23,757 nucleotides of DNA from Baffinella frigidus (taxonomy: Eukaryota > Cryptophyceae > Cryptomonadales > Baffinellaceae), in contig MU646820.1 of assembly GCA_026770585.1 (NCBI GenBank), positions 247,386-271,142 of the forward strand. The letters run 5' to 3'. Position numbers and translations under genes: made by a program. Below are positions 8,414-19,562 of the stretch, one piece after another (positions within the stretch are counted from its first letter, which is position 1; every line of letters begins with the position of its first letter). The notes beneath the pieces are model-generated. The model searched no databases and was not told the origin of the DNA. It saw only the letters and a list, made by a program, of their open reading frames with translations.

Positions 8414-9062
8414 GCCGCTGTCCACCGCGACGCACGGCCTAGCAAGGCTGCACCGCCACGGACCGCTCGACCCCCCCCCACGACCGTGCATCGAGACCTC
8501 CCCTTTCTCTGCGCCCCCGAGCCGCTCCCGCGCCAGCAGCTTCGCGTACCGTGACCAGCGCCCACGACCGGCCCATGTCTAACAGCACACCGCCCCGCCA
8601 CCTGTCTGTGAAGAGGGGGAAGGGGATTTTACCATGGACGAAAGGCCGAGCATGGTGTCTGATGGCTCTTCGCGATTTCGGTCAACAATTGACTTTGCAA
8701 AAGTTGTGAGGCTCACAACCTGTTTACAACCACTTTTACTTTCCAACGTTCGCAGCTGGGACGGATGGGCGGCGGGGCCTCCAAGCACGAGGCGGCGGTG
8801 CCGCAGGCCAAGGAGGGCCGGCTGCGTTCCGCGGCGAAGCGGCCCGACCTGGTGCTGGGTCTCCGCCCGGTGATGCTCGTCGAAAAGGCGGCGCAGGAGA
8901 GGCGAAACGACGATGGCGACAGGCACCCCACAGCCCCCCTAAGCCACTTCTCCCTCCCTCCCTTCCTGACCCCACCACGAGGCACCCTGCCCAGCTGGTG
9001 GACTCATACACGGCCAACTCTCCACTAGGTCACTGTCAGCTTGCGACAGCCCTCCCAGAGTG
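8414..9062 (+). repeat. Large direct repeat, copy 2
   Basis: Second copy of 5567-6215. It includes the same 17 bp palindrome (8703-8719) and the MGGGASK exon. Its tail (8990-9062) is one of three diverged copies of a short segment also seen at 6146-6215 and about 9270-9345. Confidence 0.9.
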
Positions 9063-10530
9063 GTGAAGCGCTCTAGGCGCGCGCAAGGCCTGCGCAAGCG
9101 GCAGGAGAGCCTCAGCCCAGGGTCTGCAGGACGGGACTGGACTCCTCCAGCATGTTTAGCGCCCCGACGGTGGCAAACTTTCAAACGAGTGGCCCATTGT
9201 ATTCAGGGAATCATCAGGGAATCCAAACAGGCTGGCTGGGGCATCACACTTTCAGGCCCCCAAGCCCCCATGGGAGCTAGTGGATTTACACGTGGCCATC
9301 TCTCCACTGGATCTCTGGAAGCTTGCAGCAGCCCTCTCAGAGTGGAGCATCTGGGCGAGCAAGGACTGTGCACGGGGCAGGAGAGGGGATTCAGCTCTGG
9401 AAGGTTTCTTGGCCGCAAGAGCGCTAGCGCGCGGCCAAGAAACTCAAGATAGCGATGCAGGGGCCTTTTGAACTTCAACGAGCACCCGGGAACGGCCATA
9501 CGGCGTTTCTCCGGGCCACACCGAGTCCCCCTGCTGCCTGCCGGAGACACCAGACACCGTGTGAGTTTCTGGGGCATGTTTCTGTCGTGGTTGGCGCGGG
9601 GGCGCAGGAGTTGGGGTGCTGCCATTGTTTGCGCTTGCTGGAAGGGTTGAGCTTATTAAAATTGCAAGTTAAGCCATTTCCTTCAGGCTGCCGGTCGTTT
9701 GCGAGGCTCCGGCCGCAGGAAATAGCTAAAGACCCAGCCTCGGTTTGATCCACTTGAAGGGTTGACGTCCCTAAACCCTACGGCGCCCCACCAGATGGTG
9801 GTGCAGGCGCGGAAGTTGACTGCGATGTACCCTGCACCCTTGATGTAGGGTTTTCTGAACCGTAAGGCTGGATTCTATGTGACGACACAATACATAATTC
9901 GCAAATCAAAGTGGCCGTTAAACGTTAACGGCCACTTTGAGCTCGAATTGTGTTGAACATAATGAAACGTTGCGATGTTGATTGAATTGTGTTCAGCAGC
10001 ATTTTTTTTTAATACTCGCAACGTTTCGACATGATTCTCCTTGCACCTTGAAAGAGTCACGGTCTAAAACCTGTTTTATGGCTGAGGCGTTGTGGTTTGC
10101 TTGAAAATCTGCCCGGATTCGAAATAACTCAAAGTCAATGAGTGACTTTGAGTTGTGTATTTCGCGAATTAAAAAGACACATATAATCCGCCCCAACCCC
10201 TAATCCCTAAACCCGTACACAATCTTGCACCCCACCAACCCCCGCACCCTAACAACTGAACCCTGAACCCTCATCCCTAATCCCTAATCCCTAATCCCGA
10301 ACCCCTAATCCCTAATCCCTCATCCCTAATCCCGAATCCCTCATCCCTAATTCCTGGGCTGTCGGTGCAGCTTACCCTACAAGTACGAGCGGCTCGACCA
10401 GTGCCACGCCGGCACACACAGCGGGCACCGCTTTGACCATCAATCCGCGAGAGCGGAACACCGGAGAGAGGAGCTGGCGTTCATCCGGGCGGAACGCTCT
10501 GTGGGGCTGTCGGAGACTCTTTCGATTGGG
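8765..10530 (+). CDS. Putative N-myristoylated protein, exons 1-2, cut by gap
   Basis: Exon 1 is 8765-8922, starting MGGGASK (G2, S6, K7 suit N-myristoylation, so a membrane-facing protein). Exon 2 would be 10371 to at least 10530: acceptor GTCGGTGCAG|C, then LPYKYERLDQCHAGTHSG and a charged helix (EHRREELAFIRAERS) into the poly-C run and N gap. A GC donor after GGCGACAG (8922) leaves phase 2, and the acceptor supplies the one missing base, making Ser. That agreement supports the join but could be chance. The 1,448-base intron would hold three hairpins and a CCCTAAT array that is C-rich on the coding strand. Family not recognised. More exons may lie in the gap. Confidence 0.35.
9063..9885. 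other. Spacer or intron without recognised exon
   Basis: No coding feature that I trust. The segment 9257-9355 repeats 8975-9075 in diverged form (GTGGACTCATACACGGCCAA against GTGGATTTACACGTGGCCAT; then GCTTGCGACAGCCCTCCCAG against GCTTGCAGCAGCCCTCTCAG). A hairpin lies at 9404-9443. If the plus-strand gene model is right, this is its first intron. Confidence 0.4.
9404..9443. repeat. Hairpin with 13 bp perfect arms
   Basis: GTTTCTTGGCCGC (9404-9416) and GCGGCCAAGAAAC (9431-9443) pair perfectly. The 14-base loop contains a further palindrome, GCGCTAGCGC. Confidence 0.7.
9886..10170. repeat. AT-richer island with three inverted repeats
   Basis: H1: 16 bp perfect arms 9906-9921 and 9925-9940 (TCAAAGTGGCCGTTAA) with a 3-base loop. 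H2: 12 bp arms 9964-9975 and 10016-10027 (GAAACGTTGCGA) around 40 bases with a T run. H3: 12 bp arms 10126-10137 and 10143-10154 (AACTCAAAGTCA), extendable with a bulge to about 10117-10169. H1 and H3 share TCAAAGT...ACTTTGAG with ATTCG outside, so they look like related units at the two ends of a ~280 bp element. Confidence 0.65.
10190..10352. repeat. CCCTAAT array
   Basis: Degenerate CCCTAATC, CCCTCATC and CCCGAATC units, C-rich on the plus strand, ending about 20 bases before the proposed acceptor at 10370. Repeated CTAAT words could serve as branch sites. Confidence 0.75.
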
Positions 10531-11556
10531 CCCCCCCCCCCCCCCCCCCCCCCCCNNNNNNNNNNNNNNNNNNNNNNNNNNNNNNNNNNNNNNNNNNNNN
10601 NNNNNNNNNNNNNNNNNNNNNNNNNNNNNNNNNNNNNNNNNNNNNNNNNNNNNNNNNNNNNNNNNNNNNNNNNNNNNNNNNNNNNNNNNNNNNNNNNNNN
10701 NNNNNNNNNNNNNNNNNNNNNNNNNNNNNNNNNNNNNNNNNNNNNNNNNNNNNNNNNNNNNNNNNNNNNNNNNNNNNNNNNNNNNNNNNNNNNNNNNNNN
10801 NNNNNNNNNNNNNNNNNNNNNNNNNNNNNNNNNNNNNNNNNNNNNNNNNNNNNNNNNNNNNNNNNNNNNNNNNNNNNNNNNNNNNNNNNNNNNNNNNNNN
10901 NNNNNNNNNNNNNNNNNNNNNNNNNNNNNNNNNNNNNNNNNNNNNNNNNNNNNNNNNNNNNNNNNNNNNNNNNNNNNNNNNNNNNNNNNNNNNNNNNNNN
11001 NNNNNNNNNNNNNNNNNNNNNNNNNNNNNNNNNNNNNNNNNNNNNNNNNNNNNNNNNNNNNNNNNNNNNNNNNNNNNNNNNNNNNNNNNNNNNNNNNNNN
11101 NNNNNNNNNNNNNNNNNNNNNNNNNNNNNNNNNNNNNNNNNNNNNNNNNNNNNNNNNNNNNNNNNNNNNNNNNNNNNNNNNNNNNNNNNNNNNNNNNNNN
11201 NNNNNNNNNNNNNNNNNNNNNNNNNNNNNNNNNNNNNNNNNNNNNNNNNNNNNNNNNNNNNNNNNNNNNNNNNNNNNNNNNNNNNNNNNNNNNNNNNNNN
11301 NNNNNNNNNNNNNNNNNNNNNNNNNNNNNNNNNNNNNNNNNNNNNNNNNNNNNNNNNNNNNNNNNNNNNNNNNNNNNNNNNNNNNNNNNNNNNNNNNNNN
11401 NNNNNNNNNNNNNNNNNNNNNNNNNNNNNNNNNNNNNNNNNNNNNNNNNNNNNNNNNNNNNNNNNNNNNNNNNNNNNNNNNNNNNNNNNNNNNNNNNNNN
11501 NNNNNNNNNNNNNNNNNNNNNNNNNNNNNNNNNNNNNNNNNNNNNNNGGGGGGGGG
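10531..11556. other. Assembly gap flanked by poly-C and poly-G
   Basis: Twenty-five C (10531-10555), 992 N (10556-11547), nine G (11548-11556). Open frames spanning the Ns are meaningless. The C run before and G run after suggest reads that failed in homopolymers and not true sequence. Confidence 0.95.
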
Positions 11557-11717
11557 AGGCGGCAGATATGCTACGAGTGCTGGCGGGGACGTGGGCGGCG
11601 CAGGCTGAGACTCATTCTCCTGTGCGATCGCACGTGACCACTGAGAGGCTGCTGCACGCGCCTGCGCTGCATTTCGCGCGGAGGGGGGGGCATCAGGGAG
11701 GGGCGACGCGGGGTTGA
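11557..11717 (+). CDS. Possible last exon of the gapped plus-strand gene
   Basis: An open frame leaves the gap and reads AADMLRVLAGTWAAQAE, then a basic stretch, to a TGA at 11715-11717. The first part could be an amphipathic helix. It may end the MGGGASK gene begun at 8765, but nothing links them across the gap and the tail (GGHQGGATRG) is low complexity. Tentative. Confidence 0.2.
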
Positions 11718-12212
11718 GTGTCGTAAAGGCTACATAAATGACTTAGTGTGTCCACCCGAGGCGGGCCCGTCCCGAGTCCGTCCGCACATGACACTGCGAG
11801 CCAGGACTTTTCATCCTAAGTCAACTGGCTGATCCTCGGCAGTAAGTTGCCGGGGACCCTGCCACCATGGCAGACATTTAACTTAAGACTCTTGGCTGTC
11901 AGGGGCAGTTGACTTCGATGAAATGTTGTGGCTGGCAGTGCATGCGGCGCCGGTTGCTGAATGAATGGATCGTGTACTGTACACCCGACAGCTCGGCTGT
12001 GCGCCCCCCTGATTGGCACGGGGGCGCAGTGCGAGAAATGTCGCAGAACGAATGCTACGTTGCTGCAGGCCCTCCAGGGCTTACGTTAAGCATTGGCGAA
12101 TCTACAGCCAACGCGCGATATGGCACCCCTGGGGTGATTGTGAGTGATTCTGCACGCTACAATCATAACCTTGCGTCCTTAAGAGGCCTTAGAGGCTAGA
12201 TACCCACAGTGA
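11718..12212. other. Spacer between convergent genes
   Basis: No gene recognised. A GC-rich hairpin (GCGCCCCC 12001-12008, GGGGGCGC 12020-12027, 11-base loop) lies about 190 bases past the stop of the minus-strand Claspin-like gene. The stretch probably includes 3' untranslated sequence of that gene; no clear poly-A signal seen. Confidence 0.4.
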
Positions 12213-15200
12213 TCACAAGTCGTCGAGCGCCGCGAGCATCTTAGTGCTCTGGCGGATGAGCGCGTTGGCGACCTTCTGAGCCTTGCTGGGCTTGCCCGAC
12301 ACGGCGCCGCCCCCGAAGGCTGCGCCGGGCCCTGTCCGCTTGCGCGGAACCTGCCAGGACGCACTCCCACGTCAAAACCCGCCATGCCGCGCCTCCGCTG
12401 TAGAGGGGTGCATCGCTGACCCCTCTAGTGGCGAGGGGATCCAAACAGACCCCCCACAGGTCCTAGGCAGGTCGTTGGGCCCCAGAGTAGGGCGTATGAG
12501 CCTACTCGCCACTTAAGGGATATCAGGGAGGCGCAGCATGCAGGAGGCCGATGCCAAGGGACCTGCGGCGATTCTAGGGGCCAGGCGGCTCCTGATGAAC
12601 GAGGTACCCCTGTACACAACACGCACTGCCCCACCGACGCGCTTCCCCACCAAGGTGAGCATGCGCAGCAGCAGCGGCAAGAACCAGGCGATTGGAGTTG
12701 GGTGGCACCGTGTTGGGCGTGTGCGCGTCGCTCTGCGCCACGGGCGGCGCCTCCTCGCTGGGCGCAGCAGCAGTCGCCTTCCTGAAGTAGAAGTTCTTCG
12801 ACGACCCCACCTTGGCCCCGTCAGCGTTGGCCCCGCCAGCCACGGGAGCAGTCCCGAGCATCGACCCCGCCCCCCCGCGCGACACGCCGCTGATGCTGCG
12901 CTTCATGACCGCCGGCTTGCCCCCCCCGCCCCCCGCGCCGACCCCCGCGCCGCTGACGGAGCGCCCCACGTGGGAGAGCTGGCGGGTGAAGGCGGTGAGG
13001 GACGGCCCCGTGACGGAGCGGCGGAGCCCCGCGGCGATGGGTAGGGGGGTGTCCTCGTCGTCTTCGTCTGGTTCCAGCTGAGCCTTCTTGCCTGCCTCCT
13101 CCTGCATGAACCTGGGTTGGGGTGTGGGGTTCAGGGTTTAGGGTTTAGGATGGTGAGTTTAGGGTTAAGGGTTTATGGTTTATGGTTTATGGTTTATGGT
13201 TTATGGTTTATGGTTTATGGTTTGTGGTTTATGGTTAAGGGGTTGGTGGTCAGGGTTTAGGGTTTAGGGTTTAGGGTCTAGGGTCTAGGGTTTAGGGTGT
13301 AGGGTTTAGGGTTTAGGGCTTAGGGTTTAGGGTTTAGGTTTTAGGTTTTAGGGTTTAGGGTTTAGGGTTTAGGGTTTAGGGTTTAGGGTTTAAGGTTTAG
13401 GGTTTAGGGTTTGGGGTTTAGGGTTTAGCGGTTCGGGTTTCGGGTTTCGTGTTTCGGGTGTAGGGTGCTTTGCGTAATGTGCAGGGTGCAGGGTGCAGGG
13501 TGCAGGGTGCAGGGCGCAGGGTGCAGGGTGCAGGGTGTAGGGTTGCAGGGTGCAGGGTGTAGGGTTGCAGGGTGCAGGGTGTAGGGTTGCAGGGTGCAGG
13601 GTGTAGGGTTGCAGGGTGCAGGGTGTAGGGTGTAGGGTTGCAGGGTGCAGGGTGCAGAGCAAGAACTTGTGGCGTTCGATGCTCTCGCTCGCGAAGACAG
13701 CCGCAAGCTGGGCGTGCAGGTTGCAGGGTGCAGGGTGCAGGGTGTAGGGTGGAGAGTGTAGGGCGGAGGGCACGAACTTGTGGCGCTTGATGCTCTCGCG
13801 CGCGAAGACTGCCGCAAGCTGCGCAGCCTGTTCGGCCTGCTTCTCCTCGTCGTCCCCGAACCCCCCCTGCCCCAAAACGAAAACTCAGAAATCAGAGACC
13901 TTCACCGTTAGGAACCGAGAAGCTCACCGTCAACAATCGAGACCTTTCACCGTTAACAGCTGCGCCAGCCAACCGGGACCTTCACCGATAACAGAGACCG
14001 TACCGAGACCTTCAGCCGAGACTTCAACATCACCGAGACCTAACCGAGACTTTCACCGTTACCAGGAGCGCCAGCCAATGCAGACATTCACCGTCACCGG
14101 CACTCTTCCTCCCAGCACATCTCGCAGCGCCTCACAGCAACAGAGAAGAGCACAGCCGATGAGGGGAAAAAGCGCTGCCCACCGAGACAACCGTCGAAAG
14201 TGGGGGACGCCTCAAAGCAAAAAAAAGGAACCTCCACATTACACCAGAGCAACAGTGGGAAACATGCGATGGCGAAGAGGGGCGGGTGAGTTCAGGGGTT
14301 GGGGCTTGGGGTTCAGGTGGGGCGGGACGGGACCATCTGGTTCATGATGCTGAGTGCCACGTCCTCCTCCCCCTGGTTCAGCAGCTTCTGCCGTGCGTTC
14401 CTGCCCACGGATCAACACCGCGTCCACGGATCAACACCGCGTTCAAGGATCAACCTCAAGGAACGCGTTCCTGCCCACCCCACTTAACTCAGACAGAGCT
14501 ACAGATTCTGGTCCAAGGACCAACCCCAAGTCCTCCCGCCTGATCGATGTCTGGCGCCGACCGCCTCACACTGTCTCGGCTCTAGGGTCCATGGCCGGGA
14601 GGGGGCACCGCAGAGAGGCGAGGCGCTGATCTGGTGTGGGGGGGATCACCGCAGGCAAGCAAGGGCACAGGGACCTGTTGGGAGTGGGGGGGGGAACGCT
14701 TGGCGGCAAGGGCACGGGCTTGTTGTGGAAGGAGGGGGGGGCAACACAGGGAATGTCACGCGACAATACACAGGAGGCAGGGGGCAGGCCAAGTGGGGGG
14801 CACTTTGAGGAACACGAGAGCTGAAGGCAGGAGGCAAGAGGCAAGAGGTTGCCGAGAGGGTGGAGGGGCGCGAACCTGTTTGTAATCCACCAGGCGCCCT
14901 GGTCAGCGGGAAGGGGGCAAGGCAAGGCAGGCAGGCAAGCGCACGGACCTTGAGGGGACAAGGCAGGCAAGGGCACGGGCCGTGCGGGGGCAAGCCAGTC
15001 AATGTCACGGACCTAGAGATGGCAACGCATGCAAGGGCACGGGCATGTTGGGAGTGGAAAGGACAAGGCAGGGAGGAGCGCGGACCTGTTGGGGATCCAC
15101 GAGGCGTCCTGGCCAGCGGTCTTTCTTCTCCTTGCCTCTCCGCGCACCACGTCCATGATGCGCTCGGTGATCTTGGCCTCGTCCTCCTCTTCTTGATCGA

Positions 15201-18200
15201 TGTTGAACCGCCGGTTCACCTGCGAGAGCACCACGAGCGTCAACATCAAAACCAACGAAATCTTGATACACACACAACCCGCTTCATCTGCGATACAGCC
15301 ACATCCCACGCTACACGAACCCCAAAACTCGGAACCCGAAACGTCAAAATCTCCTGCGTGAGCACCGCTCGCGTCAACACACACAACCCTGCACGAACCG
15401 CCCCCCTCGTGTCACGCATTCCGCGCTACTAGCAGACCACTCGCGTGACACACCCCACGCTACCCTAAACCCCAAACCCTCAACCCTCAACCCGGAACCC
15501 GAGGCGTCACATCTCCTGCAAGAACCGCCCCCAGGAGAAAGGCTCCCAGCATCTGTAGCTCTATCTGAGTTGATCTGCTGCGAGAAACGCTGCCAGCATC
15601 TCTAGCGATGCCTCAGTTAATCTGAGCTCCTCAAGATGGGGAGACCGGAAGTTGATTCCCCGGGCGTGTGGCACAGATCCGTCAACTTTTGGAGGCAAAC
15701 AAGATCAGTCAACCCGATTGATGCAGGGGAGGGCATCCCACGCGACAAAAACCTCTCCCTGAATCTGCTGCGAATCAGCGGCGTGCACAGCTGCAAGGCC
15801 TAGTTCTGTCTCAGTCTATTTGGGCACACTAGATTGGTGAGCCCGGGCTCTTTTCCGCGCCAACATTGACGAATTCGCACCGTACAGCATGTCAACTTCA
15901 GAATAGTCGATCGACCCGAGTGAGGCAGAGCTAGCAGGCTTGATAAGCTGTTGGCAGTGAACAGCAACGCACCCCACCGTATTCGAATCAGGATTTCGAA
16001 TCCGGCTGGGGACTAGGCCAGCGCGAGAAGGCAGGGTTAGGAGATGGCAGGTTCGTGGGGCAGTTCAAACTTCGGGGTTGGGGTTTCGGGTTTCGGGTTT
16101 CGGGTTTCGTGTTTCGTGTTTCGGGTTTCGAGTTTCGAGTTTCGGGTTTCGGGTTTCGGGTTTCGTGTTTCGTGTTTCGTGTTTCGTGTTTCGTGTTTCG
16201 GGTTGCGGGTTGCGGGCGCGCACAGTGGGGTCGTTGTCGGTGACGGCGAACTTGGCGTCCTCGATGAAGCCCTCCGCCACCATCCGTTCATCCTCGGAAT
16301 TCTCCATCTCCTCCTCAGCATCCTCCCCGTCCGTTTCCATCAGGTCGATCCCCTCTTCGAGATCCTGAGTAGGGTTTAGGGGTTAGGGTTTATGGTTTTG
16401 GGTTTTGGGTTCGGGGTTCAGGGTTCAGAGTCCAGGGTCCAGGGTCTAGAGGTGAGGGGTGAAGGTGTAGGGTTTAGGGGGCGCGGGCAGGGGGGCAGCG
16501 TTGCCTTGACGCCAACGAGAGATGCAAACACTCAGCACACGCCTATCACGTCCGGGTAGCGTGCAACCTAGTGTGAGAGAGAGGGTAGCGTGCACGTCTC
16601 TCTCACCAGGGTTTAAGCTTCCGCGCCGCACGGTGAGGGGTTCAGGCTGAAGCCTAGCATTGTCTCAGTTTGTTTGCGCTAACCAATTTGGCGATCCCAG
16701 GTTCTTTTCCTCTCCAAAATTGACGGATTTGTACTGCACACCTTGTGTGTCGACTTAACAACAGTCGGTCATTCCAACTAAGGCAGGAAGGCAAGCGGGG
16801 CGTTGTGGGAGGGGCGCACGGCACGCAAGAGAGCGATGGGGCGAGAGAGAGAGAGGGAGGGAGAGGGAGGGAGGGAGGGAGGAAGGGGGGAGGGGGGAGA
16901 GAAAGTAAGATGGACACACAGAGAGAGAGAGAGCGAGATAGATAGACATACATATAGCGAGTGCGAGGAAGAGAGCGAAAGAGGGGCGAAAGAGGGGGAG
17001 GGAGAGAGAGAGAAACCTCTTTAGCAACGCCGATGTCATCATGATACCCAAGCGCCTCCTGCTCGGTGCGGAGGTACCCACTCTCGAGCGTCCCAATCCG
17101 CAGCGTCGCCTGCTTCTTGATGGACACAACGTCGTTGAGGCTCTTCTTCACAGGCTCCACAGGCCCCACCAACGCCCCCGCCCCCTCCTCTTCCTCATCG
17201 CTCTCCTCCTCGCTCTCGCTCTCCTCATCCCCCTCGCTCCCCTCCTCATCCCCCTCGTTCCCCTCCCCCTCCTCCCCCTCCTCCTCAGAATCCTCCTCCT
17301 CAGAAGACTCATCATCAATCCCCGGCGCGCGCCACACCGGCCCACCCCCCGCGTCCTTCCCCACCTCCGCCACGGCCTTCTTCGAGGCGACAGCGCCCGC
17401 GCCAAACATGGAGGGCACCTTGACAGCCTTCTGCGGCGACGTGTTCGCCGACGCCTGGTCCACAGGCTTCCGCCCATACACGCGCTTCCCCGCCGCCGCC
17501 GCGTCCTTCTCCACCGCGCTCCCCTCCCCCGCCCCGCGCTCAGCAACAGTGGGCGCGGGCTCCGCGGGCCCGCCGTCGGGGGCTGCGTTGGGGTCGGAGC
17601 CTTGGAACGCCGCGAAGATGCTCGAGCGCGGCGGGACCGCGAAGTCCTCCTCCTCGGGTTCAACGAGCGTCTCAGCAGGGTCGTACTCGAGCACGAGCGA
17701 GCGCGCCGCGCGCCCCGTCTCCCCCCGCTGCTCACCGCCCTCCGCTGCCGCATCCTCCTCCTCCTCCATGTCCGAGTCCTCGAGCGCGAGCCCCCCCTGC
17801 GTCTCCGCGGGCTCGCGCAGCAGCCGGCGGCTCACCCCAGGGATTCCATCCGCGTTCTTGTTGGGCCCCGCGTCCTTGTAGTACCCCAGCCCCGCAGCGC
17901 GCTGCACGAACATGTACCCCGCCTTGCTCCCGAGGAACTTCTCTGAGGGGATGTACCCCGCCGTCTCCCCCGCGAACGGCTCGATCGCGGGGGCGGCGGG
18001 CGCGGATTCCCCCGCGAAGGCGCGGGGCAGCACGGCCGTGCTCACGTGCTCGCTGCGCTGGTGCGCGGACGTGCGGAGGTTGTTGCGGAGCTGCGAGCGC
18101 TTCTTCTTCCCAGACGGCGGGGGGGACATCGGCGATGGCCGCACCGGCTCCACGCCCGCTGGCTTCGACTCCTTGCCCTCCGTCTTGACCGGCGCCACCA

Positions 18201-19523
18201 CCATGCTGGCGGCTGGGGCCACGGCCACGGCCGTCGAGGCGGGGACTACCACCAGGGCCGTCGAGGCGGCGGCGCTGGGCTCGGCGGCTGCCACGGCGCC
18301 AGGAGGGGACGCAGGGGCGGCAGGCTCGGCAGGCGCGCCGATGACGAGCAGGTCGTCCTCGTCGCTCTCGTCCTCGCTGAGCCCCACCATCGCCCCCCCG
18401 TTCTCAACCATCAACGGCGCGGCAGCCCCCAGCTGCAACGGCGCGTCCTCCGCCGTGAGCTGCATCGGCGCATCGTACTCCGCCTCGAGCGCGGGCTCGG
18501 AGGCCGCCGCGATCATGCTCACGCGCTGCTGCACCTTGGCGAAGAGGTCGTTGACTGTGCGCCGCTCGACTGCCGCGGGCTTGATCATGCACCTGGGTTG
18601 GGGTTTGGGGTTTTCAGGGTTCAGGGTTTAGGGTGTAGGGGTTGGAGGTTGGGGTTCAGGGTTTGAGATTTGGGGGTTGGGGTTGAGGGTTAAGTGTTGA
18701 GTGTTGAGGGTTGAGGGTGTAGGGTGTGGGATTTAGAGTTGAGGGTTTAGGGTTTGAGGTTTGGGGTTTCGGGTTTCGGGTTTCGTGCTTTGGGTTTCGG
18801 GTTTGGGGTTTCGGGTTTCGGGTTTCGGGTTTCGGGTTTCGGGTTTCGGGTGCCAAGTGTCGGGTTTCGTGTTTCGTGTTTCGTGTTTCGTGTTTCGTGT
18901 TTTCGTGTTTCGTGTTCCGTGTTTCGTGTTTCGGGTCTCGGGTGTTGGGTGTCGGGTCTTGGGTGTTGGGTGTAGGGTGAGGGTGTAGTGTGTAGGGTGT
19001 AGGGTGTAGGGTGTAGGGTGTAGGGTGTAGGGTGTAGGGTGTAGGGTGTAGAATTTAGGGTGCAGGGTGTTGGGTGTAGGGTGTAGGGTGTAGGCTGTAG
19101 TGTGTAGTGTGTAGGGTGTAGTGTGTCAGGTGTATGGTGTAAGGTATGGGGTGTGGGGTGTAGCGTTACCGGCGCTCGCGCAGCAGGCGCTCGCTCTCCT
19201 TGTACATGGCGCGGCTCTCATCCTTCTTGATCTTTTCGCTCTTCTTCGCGGCGTCGGGATCCACCTCCTCCTCCTCTTCCTCCTGCTCCTGCGTGTGCAG
19301 CCCCCACTCCTTCTTCGTGCGCGCCTGGGTTGAGGGTTGAGGGTTGAGGGTTGAGTGTTGAGTGTTTGGCGTTGAGGGTTGAGGGTTGATGGTTGCGGGT
19401 TGAGGGTTGAGGGTTGAGGTTGAGGGTTGAGGGTTGAGGGTTTAGGGTTGAGGTTGAGGGTTTAGGGTTTAGGGTTTAGGGTTTAGGGTTTAGGTTGAAG
19501 GTTGAGGGTTGAGGATTGAGGAT

Positions 19524-19562
<39 letters not shown>

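Noticed and set aside
10433-11637. Two long plus-strand open frames across the gap
   Set aside because: They consist almost wholly of Ns and flanking homopolymers.
13480-13650. CRISPR-like array
   Set aside because: Units are contiguous 7 and 22 bp tandem repeats without spacers, in a eukaryotic intron.
13390-13875. Minus-strand frames with TLHPAPC repeats
   Set aside because: Translation of heptamer arrays, which stay open because seven-base repeats cycle through all frames; only the exon 9 part is real.
16037-16379. Frames rich in GFRVSGF or ETRNPKP
   Set aside because: Again translation of TTTCGGG/TTTCGTG arrays, fused to the real exon 6 sequence.
16654-17016. Read-through of Claspin exon 5 to a stop at 16654
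   Set aside because: Past 17017 the sequence is a C/T tract and a segment shared with intron 6; a donor at 17016 and a phase-compatible acidic exon at 16364 explain it better.
17041-18666. Long plus-strand frames opposite Claspin exon 5
   Set aside because: Mirror frames of a GC-rich acidic coding exon (poly-Ser/Leu from Glu/Asp codons).
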